Shown here: one piece after another, positions 49,765 through 58,376 of the stretch | Layout of the letters: each line of letters opens with the position of its first letter | How positions within the stretch are numbered: the first letter of the stretch is position 1 | Source: Hyphococcus sp. | GTDB taxonomy: Bacteria > Pseudomonadota > Alphaproteobacteria > Caulobacterales > Parvularculaceae | Assembly (NCBI GenBank): GCA_028281665.1 | Contig: JANQJK010000008.1 | Location: forward strand, 124,001 to 188,000 | Direction: 5' to 3' | Length of the DNA stretch: 64,000 bases | Notes under the pieces: generated by a model | What the model was told of the DNA's origin: nothing | The model's database searches: none | The model's input: the letters and a program-made list of their open reading frames with translations, nothing else | Translations under genes and position numbers: made by a program

Positions 49765-49892
49765 GGGGGAAAGCGCTATTTCCCCGCTCCCAGCGCATGG
49801 GCGACGCCGGCTTCGGCGTCTCCGGCGCGACGAAACATCGGGAGATTCCGGGCCGCCGGCGGCGGCGCCTGGGGTGTCCCGTTGTGGGTAGT

Positions 49893-49967
49893 TGGGGCGT
49901 CGCCAAGTGGTAAGGCATCGGTTTTTGGTATCGACATTCCCAGGTTCGAATCCTGGCGCCCCAGCCA
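49893..49967 (+). tRNA. tRNA-Gln (anticodon UUG)
   Basis: A 75-nt cloverleaf: acceptor TGGGGCG/CGCCCCA, D-arm GCCAAGTGGTAAGGC, anticodon loop TTTTGGT giving TTG (reads CAA), T-arm CCAGGTTCGAATCCTGG, discriminator G and encoded CCA. Confidence 0.97.
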
Positions 49968-50516
49968 AATCATCAAATCATGGAACCGCACACGGGCGCC
50001 ATTCACGGCGACGGCGGCGGCGTACCCTGCGGCGCGGCAAATATTCTGCGTTGCAACTGACAGATTGTGTTGTTACAAACTAACTCAATTCGGGTGCAGG
50101 CGAGGCCGTCTGGGGGTCGCGTTCAGGCTTGATGCTGCGAGTCGCTTGTTGGGACAAAGCGTGCGCGTTAAGGCGACGGTTAACGGGGTATTTTTTTAAG
50201 GGCGGTCTCATCTTCATCGGTATAGCGCGATTTTTGCGTATTTGACTTCACGGCAAAAACGGATGTTGAATAACATCCTGACGCCGCGTGGAATTGCGGG
50301 TGAACGAGGCGTCATGGCGCTCCGGGAAGATGGGCGCGAGTAAGGGGATGGAAGCAGGGTGAAGAAATCGGATCCGCGATTTACGATCAGAAATTTTTCA
50401 GGTTTCGAACGCAGCCGCGTTCGTATCGGCGCCGTCTATTTAATGTGGTCGGGCGCACATCAGTCGGCCACAGCGCCGTTTCAATCAGCCGCAACAGACC
50501 GGTAGGTGAGGCACTT
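49968..50516. promoter_or_regulatory. Upstream region of the TonB operon
   Basis: A 549-bp region without a gene. It contains GGATGTT-GAAT-AACATCC (50261-50278), a 7-bp inverted repeat with an A+T-rich flank (GATTTTTGCGTATTTGACTT) that could be an operator or a small hairpin, and TTAAGGCGACGGTTAAC near 50166, one base longer than the CtrA spacing. The long leader suggests regulated expression of the operon. Confidence 0.5.
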
Positions 50517-51278
50517 ATGAAAAAAGCAGCGATTTTGGGATCAGCAGCGGTGATGCTTGCCGCGATCGGCGCGCCCGCCCAGGCGCAGTTCTCGTCGGCG
50601 CTCGACACGAGCGAGCGAACGGCAAAAGACACCGCCGCGTCGCAGCAGCGCATTGATCAGCTTGATGATCAAACGGCGACCTTGCTGAACGACTACCGTG
50701 CAAATTTGAAACAGCTCGAAGCGGCGCGTCGCTATAATGCTTCGCTTGAGCGGAACATCGAGGCGCAGGAGCGCGAGATCACGCGGCTGCGCGAAGACAT
50801 CGAAAATGTCGAAGGCCTGCAACGCGCAACCCAGCCGCTGATGGAAGACATGATCGCGAAGTTCGGCGATGTCGTTGGGGCGGATCTTCCGTTCCTCGTT
50901 GAGGAGCGGTCGGCGCGCGCGGCGCGTTTGCAGGGCGTTCTTGACAACCCCTCCATGTCGGCGGCGCAGAAGTACCGCCTTATCGTTGAGGCTTACCAGA
51001 TCGAAAACGAATATGGCCGCACGATCGGCGCCTATTCCGGAACGATCGGCGAAGGCGAGAGTGCGCTAACCGGCGAATTCCTCCGTGTGGGTCGCATCGC
51101 GCTGATTTTCAAAACGCCTGACGATTCCGTTTTGCGCATATATGACGCGGCGCAAGGCGATTTCGTCAATCTGGAACGCAGCTATCTGCCGGACGTGAAG
51201 TTCGGCTTGCGGATGGCGAAGGAGCAGACCGCTCCAGACGTCTTCTTCGTGCCGGTGAAACCGGCCGCCGCTCAATAA
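50517..51278 (+). CDS. DUF3450 periplasmic coiled-coil protein
   Basis: A 253-residue protein starting at ATG 50517. The signal peptide is ILGSAAVMLAAIGAPAQAQ. Residues 35-115 are a long coiled coil (LDDQTATLLNDYRANLKQLE, SLERNIEAQEREITRLREDI), followed by the DUF3450 body (DLPFLVEERSARAARLQGVL, KYRLIVEAYQIENEYGRTIG). DUF3450 genes open TonB/ExbBD operons in many gamma- and alphaproteobacteria; the protein may link the motor to the cell envelope. Here it is the first of seven co-directional genes. Confidence 0.93.
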   Translation: MKKAAILGSAAVMLAAIGAPAQAQFSSALDTSERTAKDTAASQQRIDQLDDQTATLLNDYRANLKQLEAARRYNASLERNIEAQEREITRLREDIENVEGLQRATQPLMEDMIAKFGDVVGADLPFLVEERSARAARLQGVLDNPSMSAAQKYRLIVEAYQIENEYGRTIGAYSGTIGEGESALTGEFLRVGRIALIFKTPDDSVLRIYDAAQGDFVNLERSYLPDVKFGLRMAKEQTAPDVFFVPVKPAAAQ

Positions 51279-51307
51279 TGGCAATCTGAGATAGAGGATT
51301 ATACGAC

Positions 51308-52711
51308 ATGAAAAGCATTAAACTTGCAGGTCTGTCTCTGATCGCCGGCGCGGCGGCCCTGGGGCTCAATCTTTCCGACAACGCGATGCTTGCGGGGGCG
51401 AACGCCCAGGAAGCGGTCACCCTCGATCAGGTGCTTCAGGCGATCCGCCGCGAGCGCACCGAGGTGAGCGCCGAAAACCGCCAGCGCGAACAGCAGTTCT
51501 TGCAGCAGCGCAATCAGCAGCAGGCGGCGCTCAATCGGGTTCGCGCGCAGGTCGCAGCAGCCGAAGCGGAGTCGACCCGTCTTGAAGGCGTCATGGCGAC
51601 GAACCAGGATACGATCGAGGAGCTCGACGCTGAGCTGGCGTCGAAACAGGGCGAGTTCCAGGAACTGTTCGGTGCGGCGCGTTCAGCGGCCGCCGACCTC
51701 AATGCGCAGGTTGAGCGTTCAGTTATCTCCACTCAGTTCCCGGGTCGCGGTGAAACGCTCACCGAATTGGCGCAAACAGAGAAACTTCCTTCCGAGGCGC
51801 AGCTTCGCGATCTCTGGGAAATCATGGTCCAGCAAATTGCCGAGCAGGGTAAAACATCGACCTATTCGGCTGATATTGTCCTCGCGAACGGCGAGTCGAC
51901 GGAAGGAACGGTTACGCGCATTGGTCCGTTCGTTGTATTCTCGGACGGGAGATATCTTGAATATAAAGAACTCAAAGATGCGCCGGAACTCGGCAATGTG
52001 TTGCAGTTCCTGGCGCGTCAGCCGGCGGGAGATGTCACGGCGGCGGCCAGCCGTGTTGCAAACGCGTCCGGCGACGGATTCGTCAGGGGCGCCATTGATC
52101 CTTCTCTCGGTACGCTGCTCGGGTTGATCGTTGAAAGCCCGACGCTTCGGGAGCGCATCGATCAGGGTCGCTTCATTGGTAAGGTGATCATCGTCGCGGC
52201 GCTCTTTGGCATCGGGCTTGGCATTCTCAAGTGGGTGACGCTGACCATGACTGCCGGCGCGGTTCGCGGTCAGGTGCGCCGTAAGAAGCCGTCCAAATCC
52301 AACCCGCTCGGCCGCGTCATGCTCGCATATGAGAATACGCAGTCAGCGGACGTTGAGACGGTTGCCTTGAAGCTCGACGATGCAATTCTCAAAGAAGTGC
52401 CGAAACTGGAATCCGGCCTCAACCTCGTGAAAGTGCTCGCCGCGACGGCGCCGCTTCTCGGCCTGCTCGGTACGGTTATCGGCATGATCAACACCTTCCA
52501 GGCGATCACGCTGTTCGGAACCGGCGACCCGCAGATCATGGCCGGCGGCATCTCCGAGGCGCTCGTCACCACGGTGCTTGGCCTTATCGCGGCGATTCCG
52601 CTGCTTCTCCTCCATGCATTTGCCTCCGGCGCGGCCAAACGCGTCAGCCAGATCCTTGAGGAGCAGGCGGCCGGCATCATCGCCGAGCATGCGGAAAGCG
52701 GCCGGGCCTAA
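51308..52711 (+). CDS. TtpC-like MotA/TolQ/ExbB channel protein, long form
   Basis: A 467-residue membrane protein. An N-terminal signal (SLIAGAAALGLNLSDNAML-AGANA) is followed by a periplasmic coiled coil (residues 45-130) and a globular part, then the MotA/TolQ/ExbB domain from about residue 285, with helices VIIVAALFGIGLGILKWVTL, LLGLLGTVIGMINTFQAITL and ALVTTVLGLIAAIPLLLLHA. This long architecture matches TtpC of Vibrio TonB2 systems, which is needed for energy transfer in addition to the short ExbB. The next gene is that ExbB. Confidence 0.92.
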   Translation: MKSIKLAGLSLIAGAAALGLNLSDNAMLAGANAQEAVTLDQVLQAIRRERTEVSAENRQREQQFLQQRNQQQAALNRVRAQVAAAEAESTRLEGVMATNQDTIEELDAELASKQGEFQELFGAARSAAADLNAQVERSVISTQFPGRGETLTELAQTEKLPSEAQLRDLWEIMVQQIAEQGKTSTYSADIVLANGESTEGTVTRIGPFVVFSDGRYLEYKELKDAPELGNVLQFLARQPAGDVTAAASRVANASGDGFVRGAIDPSLGTLLGLIVESPTLRERIDQGRFIGKVIIVAALFGIGLGILKWVTLTMTAGAVRGQVRRKKPSKSNPLGRVMLAYENTQSADVETVALKLDDAILKEVPKLESGLNLVKVLAATAPLLGLLGTVIGMINTFQAITLFGTGDPQIMAGGISEALVTTVLGLIAAIPLLLLHAFASGAAKRVSQILEEQAAGIIAEHAESGRA

Positions 52712-52753
52712 AGCCCGGTTCGCTGGAACCCAAGCAAAGGAAACAGGTCCGCT

Positions 52754-53314
52754 ATGGAGTTGTTAAATCCCGCCATCGCTTTCGATGCGATCCGCGACTT
52801 TCTCGGAGCCGGCGGTCAGGTTCTCGCCATTATCATGGTGGTCACGTTTTTCATGTGGGCGCTGATTGTCGAGCGGCTGATGTACTGGTCAGGCGCCCAT
52901 GCGGGCGTCGTCAAGCGCGCCCAGCGCGCCTGGGCCGCACGATCGGACCATCAGTCCTGGCACGCCCATGTAATCCGTGAGCGCCTCATCTCCGAAGCGA
53001 TGCAGGAGGCCTCGCGCTTCAACAACGTCATCCGCGCTCTTGTCGCCGTGACGCCGCTTCTCGGTCTTCTCGGAACTGTTACTGGCATGGTCAATGTTTT
53101 TGACGTCATGGCCGTGACCGGATCGTCCAACGCCAGATTGATGGCCGCCGGCATTTCGAAGGCGACGATCCCGACCATGGCGGGCCTTGTCGCGTCCCTG
53201 TCGGGGCTGATCTTTATCAACGCCTTCGACCGAAACGTTCAAAAGGCGCAGCATCGCGTCAGCGACGATCTGCTTGTTGAGTCCAACAAAACGTTCACGG
53301 ACGATATCTTATGA
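52754..53314 (+). CDS. exbB: ExbB proton-channel subunit
   Basis: A 186-residue MotA/TolQ/ExbB protein with three transmembrane helices: VLAIIMVVTFFMWALIVERL, ALVAVTPLLGLLGTVTGMVN and PTMAGLVASLSGLIFINAF. It makes the pentameric channel with ExbD that uses the proton motive force to energise TonB. Its stop overlaps the ExbD start by four bases (ATGA), coupling translation. Confidence 0.93.
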   Translation: MELLNPAIAFDAIRDFLGAGGQVLAIIMVVTFFMWALIVERLMYWSGAHAGVVKRAQRAWAARSDHQSWHAHVIRERLISEAMQEASRFNNVIRALVAVTPLLGLLGTVTGMVNVFDVMAVTGSSNARLMAAGISKATIPTMAGLVASLSGLIFINAFDRNVQKAQHRVSDDLLVESNKTFTDDIL

Positions 53315-53727
53315 GGAAACGCGCAAGGCATCAGGACCAGACCGCAGACGTAAACATCACGCCGCTGCTTGATATCGTCTTTATCCTGCTCATCTTCTTC
53401 ATCGTCACGGCGACTTTCCTTCGGGAAAAAGGCATCGATGTCAGAACGCCGGAAGATCCGGACTGTGAGCCCCAGTGTCCTACGCCGCCGCCTGCACTGG
53501 TCCTGGCGATTCAGGAAGACGGGTTCGTGCGCGTCAACAATCTGCGGCAGATCGATCCGGGTTCGGTGAAGCCGACAGTGCAGGAGTTCATTGCTCGCGA
53601 GCCAAATGGCGTCGTGCTGGTCAGCGCTGCGCCGGAATCAGAGTCCGGCATTGCGGTTGAGGTGATGGACCAGGCGCAGGACGGCGGCGCGCGCGCCGTT
53701 TCGCTTGCGCTGCAGGAGGAGCAGTAG
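53311..53727 (+). CDS. exbD: ExbD/TolR-family protein 1
   Basis: A 138-residue protein with one transmembrane helix, NITPLLDIVFILLIFFIVTA, containing the proton-carrying Asp in LLDIVF. The periplasmic part (GIDVRTPEDPDCEPQCPTPP) holds two cysteines, unlike the second ExbD. The C-terminal domain QEFIAREPNGVVLVSAAPES fits the ExbD periplasmic fold. Translationally coupled to exbB. Confidence 0.93.
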   Translation: MRKRARHQDQTADVNITPLLDIVFILLIFFIVTATFLREKGIDVRTPEDPDCEPQCPTPPPALVLAIQEDGFVRVNNLRQIDPGSVKPTVQEFIAREPNGVVLVSAAPESESGIAVEVMDQAQDGGARAVSLALQEEQ

Positions 53728-53802
53728 TCCGCGCCCGGGCGAGGTCCCGGTGTACCGCTTTATGAGTATTTTAACGGCTAACAATTTGTAGGCGAACCGA
53801 AA

Positions 53803-54210
53803 ATGGCGAAACGCAATTCATTCCAGCAAGCGGCGGAAGAGGAAGACGTCAACGTCACGCCGCTTCTCGATATTGTTTTCATCATGCTGATCTTTTTCAT
53901 TGTGACGTCGACATTTGTGCGCGAGCCCGGCATCGAGGTCGAGCGGCCGGAAGGGGTCACCGCTACGGATCGGAAGTTCGCCAAAATCATTGTTGCGATT
54001 TCGGCGGACGACGAAATCTGGATCAACAAGGAGGAGGTCGAGTTGGCCGAAGTGCGCATTCGGGTGGAGGAGTTGATCCGGCAGAATCCGCGCAGCACGG
54101 CCGTGGTCCAGGCGGACAGGGGGGCGAAATCCCGCTGGCTGGTCGAAGTCGTCAACCAGATTCGCGCGACCGGCATCAGTGACGTCGCGGTTTCGACGGA
54201 AAGAACGTAA
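53803..54210 (+). CDS. exbD: ExbD/TolR-family protein 2
   Basis: A 135-residue second ExbD: NVTPLLDIVFIMLIFFIVTS is the transmembrane helix with the conserved Asp. The periplasmic domain EVERPEGVTATDRKFAKIIV and VAISADDEIWINKEEVELAE, then LVEVVNQIRATGISDVAVST, matches ExbD. Two ExbD homologues in tandem are usual in the DUF3450/TtpC-type operon, forming a heteromeric stator partner. Confidence 0.93.
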   Translation: MAKRNSFQQAAEEEDVNVTPLLDIVFIMLIFFIVTSTFVREPGIEVERPEGVTATDRKFAKIIVAISADDEIWINKEEVELAEVRIRVEELIRQNPRSTAVVQADRGAKSRWLVEVVNQIRATGISDVAVSTERT

Positions 54211-54223
54211 GGGAGCAGCGGCC

Positions 54224-54823
54224 ATGGGATCAGCATTCAGGCTTTTTGTCGGCGTTCCGCTTGCGGCGCTCGTCACGGGGCTTCTTTTTCTCTTTATGTC
54301 GGCGATGATCCGACAGCAGGTTCGTCTTGACGAAGAACAGGCCGCGGTGAACATCTCCATCACCGCCCAGTTGCAGGACACCGACCCCACCAGCATCAAC
54401 AAGGAATTTAAACGGCCGACGCTGGATGCGCCGCCGCCGCCGCCGCCGGCGGTGAACGACCCGTCGAACCGTCCCGCCCTTGACGGCGTGGCCGCGGCGG
54501 TCCCGGAAATCAATGCGGATTTGAATATCGGTTCCGGCTTCAACCCCGACCGCGATGCGCAACCGCTGGTGCGGATTCAGGATCCTTATCCTGAACGGTG
54601 TCAAAGCAGAGCGGGTGAAGAAGAACGCGTGGTCGTGCAGTTTGATGTGACGCCGGACGGCCAGACCACGAATATCGAAGTTGTTGATTCGACAAACAGC
54701 TGCTTTAACAGAACAGTTGTTCGCTCGGTTAGCCGTTGGAAATATCAGCCAAAAATCGTTGACAATCAGGCGCAATGGCGTCGCGGCGTCCAGACGGTTT
54801 TGGTGTATCAGCTAACGGAATAA
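54224..54823 (+). CDS. tonB: Energy transducer TonB, short form
   Basis: A 199-residue TonB from ATG 54224. An N-terminal transmembrane helix (LFVGVPLAALVTGLLFLFMS) interacts with ExbBD; a short Pro-rich spacer (DAPPPPPPAVNDPSNRP) is far shorter than in E. coli TonB. The C-terminal domain has RVVVQFDVTPDGQTTNIEVV, VVRSVSRWKYQPKIVDNQAQ and TVLVYQLTE, the TonB fold binding outer-membrane receptors. Length agrees with TonB2-type proteins. Confidence 0.92.
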   Translation: MGSAFRLFVGVPLAALVTGLLFLFMSAMIRQQVRLDEEQAAVNISITAQLQDTDPTSINKEFKRPTLDAPPPPPPAVNDPSNRPALDGVAAAVPEINADLNIGSGFNPDRDAQPLVRIQDPYPERCQSRAGEEERVVVQFDVTPDGQTTNIEVVDSTNSCFNRTVVRSVSRWKYQPKIVDNQAQWRRGVQTVLVYQLTE

Positions 54824-54874
54824 TTGCGTTTGCTCGACGCCAGCAAACGTTTGACAGGGAATTAGGGCGACGCC

Positions 54875-56416
54875 ATGAGAAAGATGCGCTGGAAATCAGT
54901 TAAAGTACTTCTGTCTGCTTCGGCGGCTGCTTTTGCGGCCGGCGCGCTTGTAGCGCCGTCATCTGTGTTGGCGCAGGAATGCCCGGGAGAGGAGGGCGGG
55001 CCATCCTCGACATTGTCGCCCCGCATCGGTCAGGAGCTGCAAAAGCTATACGAACTGCTGCAAAACGACCAGCAGCAGGCGGCGATCGCCGGGCTCCAGC
55101 AATTGCTCGCCAATCGCGGCGGCTCTATGAGTCCGTATGAAACTGCAACGGTGCAGGAAATTCTCGCATCGGCATATGTTCAGGTCGAAAACTTCAATGC
55201 GGCTCGCCGTTCGTTTCAGGCCGCGCTTGATGCGAATGGCTTGCCGCCAAACCGAAACAATCAAATTCGCTACTTCATCGCTCAGCTGCAGTTCCAGGAC
55301 GGCAACTATCAGGCGGCGATTCAGGGCCTTAATAACTGGATCGCGCTGGCGCGACGCTGCAACGTTCCGGTTGACAACAGCGCCTGGTATCTTCTGGGCG
55401 CGGCCTATACACAGGTCCGGCCGCCGCAATGGCGTCAGGCGATGACGCCGGCGGAAAACGCGGTCAACGGGCTCGACGCCGCCAATCTCAACAAGTCGTA
55501 TTTCGACCTGCTCAATCTGATCTATTCGGAGCTGAACGAAAATACCAAGCGCGGCGCCCTGCTTGAGCGGATGGTCAATAACTGGCCTGGCGAGAAGAGC
55601 TACTGGACCCAGCTGTCCGGGCTTTATTCCCAGACCGGCCGCGATCAGGATGCGTTCTCCGTCATCGAGGTCGCGTATCGCGCCGGCCTTCTGACGACCG
55701 AAGGGGAACTGAAGACGGTTGTTCAGTACTACTCCTATTTCGACAATCCCTATCGCGGCGCGAAGATGCTTGAGCGTGAAATGAACGCCGGCAACATCCG
55801 GCGCACGCAGGACAATCTCGTGCTCCTGTCCCAGCTTTGGAGCCAGTCGCGCGAGCACAAGAAATCAATCCCGATCCTGCGCGAGGCCGCCGGCAACTCC
55901 TCCGACGGCGAGCTGTCCTACCGGCTCGGCATGGTCCTTCTGGCGGACGAACAATATGCAGCGTCTCAGCGGGCCCTCGAACAGGCGCTCAACAAGGGCG
56001 GCATGGACCGCGAAGACACCGGCGATGCGTGGCTGCTGCTGGGCACCGCCCGGTTCAGCCAGGCGGGACCGGAAGACACGGCAATCTGGGCGCGGGCGCG
56101 CGAGGCCTTTGTGAACGCCCAGCGCTATCAGAAGTCCGCCCAGCGCGCATCGCAGTGGATCAGCTATATCGACGCTGTCGCGCAAACCTATCGTGATGGC
56201 ATAGAGCTTGAGCGGCGGCAGCTTCTGGAGCGTTGCCAGGACGATCAGACGCGCCTCGAACAGGCAGAGCGCATTCGCGATCTGCAAAACCGCGGCATGA
56301 CCGATGAAGAGCGCGAAAAAGAGGCTGAGTTCGTCCGCGATTGTTCAGCGATCTTGAATCTCGATGGTTACAACGATGCGCCCGCCGGCGGCGATGAGGG
56401 CGACACCGACGAATAA
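54875..56416 (+). CDS. TPR protein of the TonB operon
   Basis: A 513-residue secreted protein. Signal: VLLSASAAAFAAGALVAPSS, followed by mature start VLAQECPGE. Residues 50-440 form TPR repeats (LYELLQNDQQQAAIAGLQQL, ILASAYVQVENFNAARRSF, LIYSELNENTKRGALLERMV, LSYRLGMVLLADEQYAASQR), and the C-terminus is charged and helical. TPR proteins of this kind close DUF3450/TonB operons and may couple energy transfer or bind peptidoglycan factors. A terminator follows 30 bp later. Confidence 0.93.
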   Translation: MRKMRWKSVKVLLSASAAAFAAGALVAPSSVLAQECPGEEGGPSSTLSPRIGQELQKLYELLQNDQQQAAIAGLQQLLANRGGSMSPYETATVQEILASAYVQVENFNAARRSFQAALDANGLPPNRNNQIRYFIAQLQFQDGNYQAAIQGLNNWIALARRCNVPVDNSAWYLLGAAYTQVRPPQWRQAMTPAENAVNGLDAANLNKSYFDLLNLIYSELNENTKRGALLERMVNNWPGEKSYWTQLSGLYSQTGRDQDAFSVIEVAYRAGLLTTEGELKTVVQYYSYFDNPYRGAKMLEREMNAGNIRRTQDNLVLLSQLWSQSREHKKSIPILREAAGNSSDGELSYRLGMVLLADEQYAASQRALEQALNKGGMDREDTGDAWLLLGTARFSQAGPEDTAIWARAREAFVNAQRYQKSAQRASQWISYIDAVAQTYRDGIELERRQLLERCQDDQTRLEQAERIRDLQNRGMTDEEREKEAEFVRDCSAILNLDGYNDAPAGGDEGDTDE

Positions 56417-56443
56417 GGCGCCAAAAAAAGCGAAGTCGAAACC

Positions 56444-56479
56444 AAAAAAGCGGCCCCTCGGGGGGGGGGCCGCTTTTTT
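56444..56479 (+). terminator. Rho-independent terminator of the TonB operon
   Basis: AAAAAAGCGGCCCC-TC-GGGGGGGGGG-CCGCTTTTTT: GCGGCC pairs with GGCCGC, flanked by A6 and T6, so it works on both strands. The loop side has a run of ten G (56460-56469), unusually long and prone to slippage or assembly error. Confidence 0.9.
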
Positions 56480-56509
56480 CATGCGCGTCGCCCGCGGATT
56501 AACGCGGCG

Positions 56510-56869
56510 TCAATATTCGTTGCGTTCGCCTAAAATGCGTCCGCCGTCGATGGCGTCGGGCGTGCGCTCGTTGCATTCGAGCCAGCCCTGGCGCCAGCCG
56601 GCGCGATAGGCTTCGTCATTCTCGAAGGCGTATTTATCCCGCGCGGATTTGGTTGAAAAACTCTTGTCCTCCTCGTTGGAGGTGGTGCAGCCATCGGCGA
56701 AGCCGACGTGAAAGCTCGGCTGCTCGCGCAGCGCCGCAAGATCGCTGTTGACGCAACCGGCGGCGGCGCCCGCCGCCAGCACTGCAAGCGCCTGAATTGC
56801 TAAGGTTTTTCCGGTATTTCCCACGAGGCCCCGCGCCTTTCGTCGCTGTTTCGCCGCCGACCTTAGCAA
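56510..56869 (-). CDS. Lipoprotein of unknown function
   Basis: A 119-residue frame; a GTG at 56824 may be the true start, giving a shorter signal LAIQALAVLAAGAAAGC with lipobox AGC. The mature part has PSFHVGFADGCTTSNEEDKS, then SARDKYAFENDEAYRAGWRQ and GWLECNERTPD, with three cysteines and a repeated GF/GW aromatic pattern seen in other small alphaproteobacterial lipoproteins. Convergent with the TonB operon across its terminator. Confidence 0.68.
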   Translation of the reverse strand: MLRSAAKQRRKARGLVGNTGKTLAIQALAVLAAGAAAGCVNSDLAALREQPSFHVGFADGCTTSNEEDKSFSTKSARDKYAFENDEAYRAGWRQGWLECNERTPDAIDGGRILGERNEY

Positions 56870-56974
56870 AGCCGGAAGCCAAGGTCTTTCGAAAAACAGG
56901 AAGGGGAATGAAATCCCCCGTTAACGGTGTTCCGTTTACAACGATCCCCGAACAAACGCCGGAATTGCGCATAC

Positions 56975-58168
56975 ATGGCCGATTTTGACATCGCAGGAAC
57001 GAGCGAGCCGGAACCGGACGCCGAAACCATGTTGACGCCGATCACGCGGATCGGCACGACGCCGCGCGCGCAAATGGTGCGCAAGCTCGCCGACATCGTC
57101 GTCCTGCCGGCGGGCCGCATTTCCGCAAATGAGCGCTCGCTCGTCGCCGATATTCTTTTGCAGATCGTCGACAAGGTCGAGCTTGAACTGCGCCTTGAGG
57201 TCGCGACGCGCGTGGCGCGCGTGCCCGAGAGTCCCCCGGCGCTGACGCGCATGCTGGTGCTGGACGAACCGCCGGTGGCGGAAAAAATCCTGCGCGGCGC
57301 GGAAGTCATTCCCGAAGCGCTGCTTATCGAGGCCGCCCGCGAAGGCAGCATGGATCACCGCCTGCTGATTGCCCAGCGCATAGATCTGTCGACCGCCGTC
57401 GCCGATGCGCTCATTCATTTTGAAGAGATCGACGTCTGCAAGGCCGTGCTGCGGCGCGAGGATTGTCTCCTGTCGCCGAACGCGATCAACAAATGCGTCG
57501 CCATGTCGGCAACCAACGCAGATTTGCAGGCTGCGCTCCTGCGCCGCCGCGAACTGGAGCCGGCCCACGGATTTATGATGTTCTGGTGGGTCGAAAGCGA
57601 ACAGCGCCGGCGCATCCTCTCGCGCTTTGCGCTGGACCGCAGGGTCATCCAGGACGCCCTGGAAGATCTCTACGCCAAGGTATTCCGTTCCAATCACGAC
57701 CCGGACCCTTTCGTTAAGGACATTCTCATCCTCGCCGAGCGCCGCCACCGGCCGCGCGGCGCCAATGGCGAGCCGGTGTCTATCGACGTTGTGATCCGCA
57801 CACTGACGGCGGCGCGGCGTTATCCGAGCCAGGAAGTCATTCACGCCGTCGGCATGGTCGCCGGCATCAGCCGGGATCTTGCGGCGCGCATCCTGCGCGA
57901 CCCGACGGGCGAGCCGTTCGCCGTCATGTGCAAGGGCCTTTCGGTTCCGCGCGATCAGTTTTTCGCGCTGTTCGACGTCGAGAGCGAAGAGGGCGTCGTC
58001 GGGTCGGAGCAGGCGGAGTATCTGCTCAGCGTCTTTGACAGCCTTGCCCGGGACTTTTCGCGGGCGATCCTGCGCTACTGGGACTGGGACGCCAATCCGC
58101 GCATTGCCTACATCTCGCGGCTGCTCGGTCTCGACGACGATTTTCCGATTGATCCGCACGCAGCTTAA
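56975..58168 (+). CDS. DUF2336 protein
   Basis: A 397-residue alphaproteobacteria-specific protein from ATG 56975. The N-terminus has ITRIGTTPRAQMVRKLADIV and ELRLEVATRVARVPESPPAL, an armadillo/HEAT-like helical arrangement consisting of DUF2336; the middle LEPAHGFMMFWWVESEQRRR and C-terminal YLLSVFDSLARDFSRAILRY complete it. Its function is unknown; homologues lie near cell-cycle or pilus genes. A long antisense frame exists but is a composition artefact. Confidence 0.88.
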   Translation: MADFDIAGTSEPEPDAETMLTPITRIGTTPRAQMVRKLADIVVLPAGRISANERSLVADILLQIVDKVELELRLEVATRVARVPESPPALTRMLVLDEPPVAEKILRGAEVIPEALLIEAAREGSMDHRLLIAQRIDLSTAVADALIHFEEIDVCKAVLRREDCLLSPNAINKCVAMSATNADLQAALLRRRELEPAHGFMMFWWVESEQRRRILSRFALDRRVIQDALEDLYAKVFRSNHDPDPFVKDILILAERRHRPRGANGEPVSIDVVIRTLTAARRYPSQEVIHAVGMVAGISRDLAARILRDPTGEPFAVMCKGLSVPRDQFFALFDVESEEGVVGSEQAEYLLSVFDSLARDFSRAILRYWDWDANPRIAYISRLLGLDDDFPIDPHAA

Positions 58169-58180
58169 GCCTCGCTTAAG
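58164..58180. promoter_or_regulatory. CtrA-like TTAA-N7-TTAA palindrome
   Basis: CTTAAGC-CTC-GCTTAAG begins at the DUF2336 stop codon; TTAA elements at 58165 and 58176 have the CtrA-box spacing of seven bases. It is also a 7-bp perfect inverted repeat, so it could instead be a small terminator hairpin. The parA gene starts 200 bp downstream. Confidence 0.45.
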
Positions 58181-58376
58181 GCGTTTGTGCCATACACATG
58201 TTCAGCCGGCGGCGGCCTTGCGTATCTAGGTCGTCGCCGGTTTTTCTTTGGGCGGAGCTGAAAGGTTCCTTAACGAACTCGCGAAAATTTTCGCGGTCGG
58301 TCACGCCGCGCGTTAACGCCCGATATGGCAAGATGTTGATAGCCGCATCGGCGGCTTTAAGACTTTCGGAGGGCGC

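Noticed and set aside
50166-50182. CtrA box before the TonB operon
   Set aside because: TTAAGGCGACGGTTAAC has eight bases between the TTAA elements instead of seven.
56936-58159. Long reverse-strand frame of about 407 codons opposite the DUF2336 gene
   Set aside because: Antisense shadow; its Arg/Asp/His-heavy translation has no domain and the forward DUF2336 reading is coherent.
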